Source: Actinostola sp. cb2023
Taxonomy: Eukaryota; Cnidaria; Anthozoa; Actiniaria; Actinostolidae
Direction: 5' to 3'
NCBI GenBank assembly: GCA_033675265.1
Contig: JAUJYZ010001259.1
Coordinates: 186,001 to 250,000 of the forward strand
Length of the DNA stretch: 64,000 bases
Shown: in pieces, positions 25,601-36,143 of the stretch
Position numbering within the stretch: the first letter of the stretch is position 1
Layout of the letters: every line of letters begins with the position of its first letter
Translations under genes and position numbers: made by a program
The notes under the pieces: model-generated
What the model was told of the DNA's origin: nothing
Seen by the model: only the letters and a program-made list of their open reading frames with translations
Databases searched by the model: none

Positions 25601-28600
25601 AGTGTAAAAGACAGTGCACGACGCGCTATGGTGTACAGTGTACAAAGACAGTGCACGACGCGCTATGGTGTACAGTGTACAAAGACAGTGCACGACGCGC
25701 TATGGTGTACAGTGTACAAAGACAGTGCACGACGCGCTATGGTGTACAGTGTACAAAGACAGTGCACGACGCGCTATGGTGTACAGTGTACAAAGACAGT
25801 GCACGACGCGCTATGGTGTACAGTGTACAAAGACAGTACACGACGCGCTATGGTGTACAGTGTACAAAGACAGTGCACGACGCGCTATGGTGTACAGTGC
25901 ACAAAGACAGTGCACGACGCGCTATGGTGTACAGTGTACAAAGACAGTGCACGACGCGCTATGGTGTACAGTGTACAAAGACAGTGCACGACGCGCTATG
26001 GTGTACAGTGTACAAAGACAGTGCACGACGCGCTATGGTGTACAGTGTACAAAGACAGTGCACGACGCGCTATGGTGTACAGTGTACAAAGACAGTGCAC
26101 GACGCGCTATGGTGTACAGTGTACAAAGACAGTGCACGACGCGCTATGGTGTACAGTGTACAAAGACAGTGCACGACGCGCTATGGTGTACAGTGTACAA
26201 AGACAGTACACGACGCGCTATGGTGTACAGTGTACAAAGACAGTGCACGACGCGCTATGGTGTACAGTGTACAAAGACAGTGCACGACGCGCTATGGTGT
26301 ACAGTGTACAAAGACAGTGCACGACGCGCTATGGTGTACAGTGTACAAAGACAGTGCACGACGCGCTATGGTGTACAGTGTATAAAGACAGTGCACGACG
26401 CGCTATGGTGTACAGTGTACAAAGACAGTGCACGACGCGCTATGGTGTACACAGTGTACAAAGACAGTGCACGACGCGCTATGGTGTACAGTGTACAAAG
26501 ACAGTGCACGACGCGCTATGGTGTACAGTGTACAAAGACAGTGCACGACGCGCTATGGTGTACAGTGTACAAAGACAGTGCACGACGCGCTATGGTGTAC
26601 AGTGTACAAAGACAGTACACGACGCGCTATGGTGTACAGTGTACAAAGACAGTGCACGACGCGCTATGGTGTACAGTGTACAAAAAGACAGTACACGACG
26701 CGCTATGGTGTACAGTGTACAAAGACAGTGCACGACGCGCTATGGTGTACAGTGTACAAAGACAGTGCACGACGCGCTATGGTGTACAGTGTACAAAGAC
26801 AGTGCACGACGCGCTATGGTGTACAGTGTACAAAGACAGTGCACGACGCGCTATGGTGTACAGTGTACAAAGACAGTGCACGACGCGCTATGGTGTACAG
26901 TGTACAAAGACAGTGCACGACGCGCTATGGTGTACAGTGTACAAAGACAAAGTGCACGACGCGCTATGGTGTACAGTGTACAAAGACAGTGCACGACGCG
27001 CTATGGTGTACAGTGTACAAAGACAGTGCACGACGCGCTATGGTGTACAGTGTACAAAGACAGTACACGACGCGCTATGGTGTACAGTGTACAAAGACAG
27101 TGCACGACGCGCTATGGGTGTACAGTGTACAAAGACAGTGCACGACGCGCTATGGTGTACAGTGTACAAAGACAGTGCACGACGCGCTATGGTGTACAGT
27201 GTACAAAGACAGTGCACGACGCGCTATGGTGTACAGTGTACAAAGACAGTACACGACGCGCTATGGTGTACAGTGTACAAAGACAGTGCACGACGCGCTA
27301 TGGTGTACAGTGTACAAAGACAGTACACGACGCGCTATGGTGTACAGTGTACAAAGACAGTGCACGACGCGCTATGGTGTACAGTGTACAAAGACAGTGC
27401 ACGACGCGCTATGGTGTACAGTGTACAAAGACAGTGCACGACGCGCTATGGTGTACAGTGTACAAAGACAGTACACGACGCGCTATGGTGTACAGTGTAC
27501 AAAGACAGTGCACGACGCGCTATGGTGTACAGTGTACAAAGACAGTACACGACGCGCTATGGTGTACAGTGTACAAAGACAGTGCACGACGCGCTATGGT
27601 GTACAGTGTACAAAGAGACAGTGCACGACGCGCTATGGTGTACAGTGTACAAAGACAGTGCACGACGCGCTATGGTGTACAGTGTACAAAGACAGTGCAC
27701 GACGCGCTATGGTGTACAGTGTACAAAGACAGTGCACACGACGCGCTATGGTGTACAGTGTACAAAGACAGTGCACGACGCGCTATGGTGTACAGTGTAC
27801 AAAGACAGTGCACGACGCGCTATGGTGTACAGTGTACAAAGACAGTGCACGACGCGCTATGGTGTACAGTGTACAAAGACAGTGCACGACGCGCTATGGT
27901 GTACAGTGCACAAAGACAGTGCACGACGCGCTATGGTGTACAGTGTACAAAGACAGTGCACGACGCGCTATGGTGTACAGTGTACAAAGACAGTGCACGA
28001 CGCGCTATGGTGTACAGTGTATAAAGACAGTACACGACGCGCTATGGTGTACAGTGTACCAAGACAGTGCACGACGCGCTATGGTGTACAGTGTATAAAG
28101 ACAGTACACGACGCGCTATGGTGTACAGTGTACAAAAGACAGTGCACGACGCGCTATGGTGTACAGTGTACAAAGACAGTACACGACGCGCTATGGTGTA
28201 CAGTGCACAAAGACAGTGCACGACGCGCTATGGTGTACAGTGTACAAAGACAGTGCACGACGCGCTATGGTGTACAGTGTACAAAGACAGTGCACGACGC
28301 GCTATGGTGTACAGTGTACAAAGACAGTGCACGACGCGCTATGGTGTACAGTGCACAAAGACAGTGCACGACGCGCTATGGTGTACAGTGTACAAAGACA
28401 GTGCACGACGCGCTATGGTGTACAGTGTACAAAGACAGTGCACGACGCGCTATGGTGTACAGTGTACAAAGACAGTGCACACGACGCGCTATGGTGTACA
28501 GTGTACAAAGACAGTGCACGACGCGCTATGGTGTACAGTGTACAAAGACAGTGCACGACGCGCTATGGTGTACAGTGTACAAAGACAGTGCACGACGCGC

Positions 28601-31600
28601 TATGGTGTACAGTGTACAGTGTACAAAGACAGTACACGACGCGCTATGGTGTACAGTGTACAAAGACAGTGCACGACGCGCTATGGTGTACAGTGTATAA
28701 AAGACAGTGCACGACGCGCTATGGTGTACAGTGTACAAAGACAGTGCACGACGCGCTATGGTGTACAGTGTATAAAGACAGTGCACGACGCGCTATGGTG
28801 TACAGTGTACAAAGACAGTGCACGACGCGCTATGGTGTACAGTGTACAAAGACAGTGCACGACGCGCTATGGTGTACAGTGTACAAAGACAGTAGCACGA
28901 CGCGCTATGGTGTACAGTGTACAAAGACAGTGCACGACGCGCTATGGTGTACAGTGTATAAAGACAGTGCACGACGCGCTATGGTGTACAGTGTACAAAG
29001 ACAGTGCACGACGCGCTATGGTGTACAGTGTATAAAGACAGTACACGACGCGCTATGGTGTACAGTGTACCAAAAGACAGTGCACGACGCGCTATGGGTA
29101 CAGTGCACAAAGACAGTACACGACGCGCTATGGTGTACAGTGTACAAAGACAGTGCACGACGCGCTATGGTGTACAGTGTACAAAGACAGTGCACGACGC
29201 GCTATGGTGTACAGTGTACAAAGACAGTGCACGACGCGCTATGGTGTACAGTGTACAAAGACAGTGCACGACGCGCTATGGTGTACAGTGTACAAAGACA
29301 GTGCACGACGCGCTATGGTGTACAGTGTACAAAGACAGTGCACGACGCGCTATGGTGTACAGTGTACAAAGACAGTGCACGACGCGCTATGGTGTACAGT
29401 GTACAAAGACAGTACACGACGCGCTATGGTGTACAGTGTACAAAGACAGTGCACGACGCGCTATGGTGTACAGTGTACAAAGACAGTGCACGACGCGCTA
29501 TGGTGTACAGTGTACAAAGACAGTGCACGACGCGCTATGGTGTACAGTGTACAAAGACAGTGCACGACGCGCTATGGTGTACAGTGTACAAAGACAGTGC
29601 ACGACGCGCTATGGTGTACAGTGTATAAAGACAGTGCACGACGCGCTATGGTGTACAGTGTACAAAGACAGTGCACGACGCGCTATGGTGTACAGTGTAT
29701 AAAGACAGTGCACGACGCGCTATGGTGTACAGTGTACAAAGACAGTGCACGACGCGCTATGGTGTACAGTGTACAAAGAAGTGCACGACGCGCTATGGTG
29801 TACAGTGTACAAAGCACACGACGCGCTATGGTGTACAGTGTACAAAGACAGTGCACGACGCGCTATGGTGTACAGTGTACAAAGACAGTGCACGACGCGC
29901 TATGGTGTACAGTGTACAAAGACAGTGCACGACGCGCTATGGTGTACAGTGTACAAAGACAGTGCACGACGCGCTATGGTGTACAGTGTACAAAGACAGT
30001 GCACGACGCGCTATGGTGTACAGTGTACAAAGACAGTGCACGACGCGCTATGGTGTACAGTGTACAAAGACAGTGCACGACGCGCTATGGTGTACAGTGT
30101 ACAAAGACAGTGCACGACGCGCTATGGTGTACAGTGTACAAAGACAGTGCACGACGCGCTATGGTGTACAGTGTACAAAGACAGTGCACGACGCGCTATG
30201 GTGTACAGTGTACAAAGACAGTGCACGACGCGCTATGGTGTACAGTGTACAAAGACAGTGACAGTACAGTGTACAAAGACACGACGCGCTATGGTGTACA
30301 GTGTACAAAGACAGTGCACGACGCGCTATGGTGTACAGTGTACAAAGACAGTGCACGACGCGCTATGGTGTACAGTGTATAAAGACAGTGCACGACGCGC
30401 TATGGTGTACAGTGTACAAAGACAGTGCACGACGCGCTATGGTGTACAGTGTACAAAGACAGTGCACGACGCGCTATGGTGTACAGTGTACAAAGACAGT
30501 GCACGACGCGCTATACAGTGTGTACAGTGTACAAAGACAGTGCACGACGCGCTATGGTGTACAGTGTACAAAGACAGTGCACGACGCGCTATGGTGTACA
30601 GTGTACAAAGACAGTGCACGACGCGCTATGGTGTACACGCGCTATGGTGTGTATAAAGACAGTGCACGACGCGCTATGGTGTACAGTGTACAAAGACAGT
30701 GCACGACGCGCTATGGTGTACAGTGTACAAAGACAGTGCACGACGCGCTATGGTGTGTACAGTGTACAAAGACAGTGCACGACGCGCTATGGTGTACAGT
30801 GTACAAAGACAGTGCACGACGCGCTATGGTGTACAGTGTACAAAGACAGTGCACGACGCGCTATGGTGTGCACGACGCGCTATGGTGTACAGTGTAAGAC
30901 AGTGCACGACGCGCTATGGTGTACAGTGTACAAAGACAGTGCACGACGCGCTATGGTGTACAGTGTACAAAGACAGTGCACGACGCGCTATGGTGTACAG
31001 TGTACAAAGACAGTGCACGACGCGCTATGGTGTACAGTGTACAAAGACAGTGCACGACGCGCTATGGTGTACAGTGTACAAAGACAGTGCACGACGCGCT
31101 ATGGTGTACAGTGTACAAAGACAGTGCACGACGCGCTATGGTGTACAGTGTACAAAGACAGTGCACGACGCGCTATGGTGTACAGTGTACAAAGAAAGAC
31201 AGTACACGACGCGCTATGGTGTACAGTGTATACAAAGACAGTGCACGACGCGCTATGGTGTACAGTGTACACAAGACAGCACACGACGCGCTATGGTGTA
31301 CAGTGTACAAAGACAGTACACACGACGCGCTAAAGACAGTACAGTGCACGACGCGCTATGGTGTACAGTGTACAAAGACAGTACACCACGCGCTATGGTG
31401 TACAGTGTACAAAGACAGTGTACAGTGTACAAAGACACGACGCGCTATGGTGTACAGTATACAAAGACAGTACACCACGCGCTATGGTGTACAGTGTACA
31501 AAGACAGTACACACGCGCTATGGTGTACAGTGTACAATGACAGTACACCACGCGCTATGGTGTACAGTGTACAAAGACAGTGCACGACGCGCTATGGTGT

Positions 31601-31955
31601 ACAGTATACAAAGACAGTACACGACGCGCTATGGTGTACAGTGTACAAAGACAGTACAACGCGCTATGGTGTACAGTGTACAAAGACAGTGCACGTCGCG
31701 CTATGGTGTACAGTATACAAAGACAGTACACGACGCGCTATGGTGTACAGTGTACAAAGACAGTACAATAAGTGCTATGGTGTACAGTATACAAAGACAG
31801 TACACCACGCGCTATGGTGTACAGTGCACAAAGAGAGAGTAAGACGCGCTATGGTGTACAGTATACAAAGACAGTACACCACGCGCTATGGTGTACAGTA
31901 TACAAAGACAGTGCACGACGCGCTATAGTGTACAGTGCACAAAGACAGTGCACGA
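16675..31955 (+). repeat. 15.3-kb tandem array of a 37-bp unit (about 410 copies)
   Basis: The unit begins GACAGTGCACGACGCGCTAT and ends GGTGTACAGTGTACAAA; a typical copy is 16808-16844. Each unit has two TGTACA palindromes, one GTGCAC palindrome and three CpGs, and about 51% G+C against an AT-rich surround. Most copies are identical. Recurrent variants are GTGC/GTAC in the first half, TATAAAG or ACCAAG in the last, and a 3-bp deletion giving ATGGTCAGTGC. Variant blocks recur together (near 17520, 18250, 19036, 19477, 19956, 21949, 24710), which indicates larger duplications inside the array. The last 800 bases are more diverged. Because 37 is not a multiple of 3 and the unit has no forward stop, long open frames arise everywhere and should not be read as genes. 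Confidence 0.98.
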
Positions 31956-33120
31956 TCGAAGTGCTAGGTAATTCAATACTATTTTGAGAACTGCTATGAA
32001 TGTTGATATTTATTAGAGCTTTGCATCGTTTAGGCTTTTATTGATAGTCAATTATAGTTCCTATGTACAAGTTAACGAGTTTTAGCTGTTCGTTATATAT
32101 AAGATATTGGAAGAAAATGCTTGTTTAATAGTAAAGTAAATGACTGAGTTACTTGTCTTTAATAACCCGTATGCTTTATCTTAATACGAGATGTGTTCAT
32201 TTGCCGTGAAGTATACTTGCTACATTTTTACTACATATAAATAGCTAACATTAAGTTTGTCAAATGGCTTTTGCCTTCGCAACTAAGACTACAACTGGTT
32301 CGTTTCAAGCGTTTTGTGGCTTCCCTAAGGCAGTAACTTTGCCACCTAGAACTTACGTTTCGAGGAATGTTGACCCCGAGGGAGGGAGACTCCCGGGCTA
32401 TACATGACGTGACGGGGATGCTTAGGGGGTCTCAGATTTAAAACGACCACCAAGACACCAAGTCAGTACCTTTTAGTGTGTCTCTCTCATCAAATAAAAT
32501 AATCACAGTTGCAGATTTTAATTATATTTCGACCCCTAACATTTGCTTTGCGAAGCGTCTGAGGCATGGCAAATTAACCACAAGATACAAAGGAATGAAT
32601 ATATTTAATGTTTTAGACTTGGTACCTCTTAGGGGTGAAAATTATTTCATGTCACGCCCACTTGGAAGAGACTTGGGTACCTTTTAGGCGCCATTTTCAA
32701 AAATTTCCGACGAGCATCCCCGGCACTTTCGTATGGGAGTCCCTCCACTCCCCGGGATGTTGACCTTCCTGTAGAAGCTCAAGACAGCGGATACCATGAG
32801 CAGAGATCGTCTGTGCTGCATGCTATTCTATTTTCAGTCATGCCGCTGGAGCCATAACTATAAATCAACTACTAAAACTTCACATATAGTCATGCTACGT
32901 ATGGATAAATAATAGTTATCTGGATGTATAGCTTAGTGTTTGACTATAGGGCCTTTTGGCGATTTCTCAATAAACAAGTATAAATATTTGATATTTCATT
33001 TAGCGGGTCAAACATTACTTTCAGCCGAGAGAAACAGAGAAACAGACAACTTCGCTGTTCGATCGATGGAGCCATATGCTCCATTCACACCTAAACATCT
33101 TTCGAGTTTTTCTTGACTCT
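31956..33120. other. Intergenic with an imperfect inverted repeat
   Basis: Between 32369 and 32766 the ends are related in inverted orientation: GAGGGAGGGAGACTCCC and GGGGATGCTT at the left match GGGAGTCCCTCCACTCCCC and AGCATCCCC at the right. This may be a decayed transposon of about 400 bp. No gene seen. Confidence 0.45.
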
Positions 33121-33125
33121 AATAC

Positions 33126-33304
33126 CTGGGGCGGATCCAGGATCCAGGGGTGCACCATCTTTTAGGAGGGGGTGCACCATCTTTTAGGAGGGGGTGCGCC
33201 ATTTATGATCAGGACGTACACAAACTCAAGCACCAGTAACGCAGTAGATATCAGTTTATCCAGGGGGTGCGCACCCCCTGCACCCCTCTCTAGATCCGCC
33301 CCTG
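33126..33304 (+). mobile_element. hAT-like MITE, copy 1, with 5-bp target duplication
   Basis: Ends are CTGGGGCGGATCCAGGA and TCTAGATCCGCCCCTG, flanked on both sides by AATAC (33121-33125 and 33305-33309). The interior includes a GGGGGTGC palindrome. A second copy in the opposite orientation lies at 47715-47859, also with a 5-bp duplication. CAGGGGCGG-type ends resemble the hAT superfamily; a 5-bp duplication would fit its hAT5 group. Confidence 0.8.
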
Positions 33305-33330
33305 AATACGAAAAGGCATCATTCTACACC

Positions 33331-33595
33331 TATTTCACAAACCTTTGTCTGTGAACTTAACTCAAGCGTACACGACTACACCAAATGGGAGCATGGGTAG
33401 ATGGTACACGGATCACGTTGAGCAACATCTGAATGTCTATTTGTGCTTTTATAACCAACAAGCGAGTGTACAACGCAGAACTTAACTTGGCCATGTCAGA
33501 ATTAAAATATGTTGACATACCCATGCTCCCTTTCGGTCTGGTCGCGTAGGCTTGACGGTCAAGTTCACCGACAACGTTTTGTGAAATAGGTGTAT
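33331..33595. mobile_element. MITE with inverted ends
   Basis: TACACCTATTTCACAAA and TGTGAACTT at the left are matched inversely by AAGTTCACCGAC and TTTTGTGAAATAGGTGTA at the right, about 265 bp in all. No coding capacity. Confidence 0.65.
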
Positions 33596-33980
33596 ATGAA
33601 TCAAATACCTGGTGTTACTGTGCAAGTTCTAGGGCTTTTTTTATCCAGTTTTGCACCAAAGGTTCTGCTGCGTTTGTAGATTATTTTCTAAACCTGTTTA
33701 GTTAAACCTCTTTGGTGTGAATGGAGCCGTTGTTGTTAGCTAGTGCTAAAGCTTCTATGTTCTTACACTATGCCAATCATGTATCAATTTCTCTATATAC
33801 ACAGCTTCCCTGGCCTGTCCTATCAGGAACCTCTAGCTATGGACATGGTAGTTGTCTGCGCTTGGTGTATCAGAACACGTAATCTAATACTTGCTATCAA
33901 CTCTGGGATCGGCATGCTGCTTGTCATCACGACGGGCAGCCATACCATTGAATAATTTATCTCTCTGTTCTTTGACTGTT

Positions 33981-34221
33981 TTATCTCGCTAGCCTTAACT
34001 GTTGGGATATCCAAGGGAGAAACTCGTGTACATTAGAGTACACTCCATACTTGAACGGTAGACCACATTTTTCTCCCCAGCTGACAATACCTGCCAGTAA
34101 CCAACGCCCGCCAGCTGACTGGCACATCAGCGGTCCTCCGCTATCGTATGCGCACGCATCAGAGCCACCCTCTTTAAAACCAGCACAAAGAAAACGTCGA
34201 CTTATTTTACCCGCGTAAGAT
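33981..34221 (-). CDS. Protease exon 7: catalytic Ser and C-terminus
   Basis: Begins after the acceptor TTGGTTGTCCCCAG and ends at TAA (33983-33981). It encodes residues 394-472 after a split codon. It contains LCAGF, the S1-pocket Asp414, the nucleophile Ser420 in YDSGGP, SWG (440-442) and the terminal helix FLPWISQQL. The usual C-x-G-D-S-G-G-P reads C-A-Y-D-S-G-G-P, so Gly193 is Tyr. PGVY reads YGVY, putting Tyr at 225. Confidence 0.93.
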
Positions 34222-35966
34222 CTGGGGACAACCAAGAGACGTGCGTCAATATTGTGAAATAATCCAATAAGCTGTATTGTGGTTCTCAGACTCATTAATA
34301 ATTCATAAGGGCAAAACAAAGGAAACTCAGTACCGTGAAGGAGGTTGAAATTAATAGACCTTTTTACCGATACGGCGGCCATATTGAATTATGGGATGCC
34401 CAGGGTGCAAGCTAGTAACCATTTGGCCATGAAAAACTACGAAAACTTAATTTAGAGCAATGAATTTGTACAAAATTATACAACAATACACAACACATGT
34501 AGATAGTAAGTCATACAACACTATGGTTAGAGTGAAATAGAAAAATAATATATTGACGCGACTCCACACTGTACAGTTTTTGGGTCATTTGCACCCTGAG
34601 TATCCCATAATGTTTTAGCCAAAACAATAGAATCCAAAATGGCCGCCGTATCGGTAAAAAGGTCTATTAGCATACCGGTATTTGGTCAACGTTAACTTTG
34701 AATTTCTCAAAGAATTATGATTTGAGAAACTATTTCAAGAGAGAGCATCCACTTCACGGTGATTGGAAATCGGAGTAAGTTCGATCTCTATTAAAATTTC
34801 ATCGGGCTTCGCGCTCCTGGACGACACGTGTCGAAATAAACTAGTATTGTATTGTATTGTATTACAACATCGAGAAGTGGGTTAAAAAACGAGGTGCATT
34901 AGAGTGTTCGATCTAGCTTCTCAAACCATTAATAATTCTTGGAGAAATTCAAAGTTAATGTTGACGAAATTTTATTCTAATTATTATTATTATTATTTTT
35001 TTGGACCACATATCCAAACTTCCTTCACGACAGTGATTTCCATTGTTTTGCCCTCATGAAATATTAATGAGTTTGATAGTCGTGTATTGGTACTTACACT
35101 TGTGCATTGCATACTGGTCTCGAGACCAAGTCAATCGACGTTTCGCGAAGAATTGGCGAGGGGCTTCCATCCCACGAGGTCTTTCCCCAGCCTGTAACAA
35201 CACACCGCTTACCGGGCTTGAAATAGTCAAAGTTTTCTGGTAGACATATGGTGTTGATTGAGTTACGGCCAAGTCTGACTGACTCAGAAACACGCACCAG
35301 TGCTGAAAAATAACGTCACTTCTATTAGCTTGAGAGTCACTTTTATTAGCTTATGAGTCACTTTTATTAGCTTGTGAGTCACTTTTATTAGCTTGTGAGT
35401 CACTTTGATTAGCTTGAGTCACTTTGATTAGCTTGTGAGTCAATTTGATTAGCTTGTGTTTAGCTTGTGAGTCACGTTTATTAGCTTGTGAGTCACTTTG
35501 ATTAGCTTGTGAGTCACTTTGATTAGCTTGTGAGTCACTTTGATTAGCTTGTGAGTCACTTTGATTAGCTTGTGAGTCACTTTGATTAGCTTGTGAGTCA
35601 CTTTGATTAGCTTGTGAGTCACTTTGATTAGCTTGTGAGTCACTTTGATTAGCTTGTGAGTCTCTTTGATTAGCTTGTGAGTCACTTTGATTAGCTTGTG
35701 TTTAGCTTGTGAGTCACTTTTATTAGCTTGTGAGTCATTTTTATTAGCTTGTGAGCCACTTCTATTAGTTTGTGAGTCAGAAGTCAAAAGACCAAACTGA
35801 GGCCGTGGTCAATAATAAGTAAATGGCCAAACTATTTACTTAGTGCTATCAGCTAATTTACAGTTATACTCTTATTTGATGACACTGACTTTCAACTCAT
35901 TTCGCTTGATAATGGTGCCTAGTCGACACCGAAACGTCGCCATAATTTCCTTTATATTTATAACAT

Positions 35967-36055
<89 letters not shown>

Positions 36056-36069
36056 TCATGATAAAAATA

Positions 36070-36143
<74 letters not shown>

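Noticed and set aside
16675..31955. Giant reading frames of 200 to 1,028 codons encoding a Cys/Tyr-rich repeat protein
   Set aside because: They follow from a 37-bp unit with no forward stop codon; all three forward frames are open in turn, the boundaries are set by random unit variants, and no promoter or splice context supports them.
16675..31955. CRISPR array
   Set aside because: Units are head-to-tail with no unique spacers, and the setting is an animal genome.
35449..35787. 112-residue Lys/His/Thr repeat protein on the minus strand
   Set aside because: Product of a 21-bp minisatellite in an intron; the period is a multiple of three, so the frame stays open by chance.
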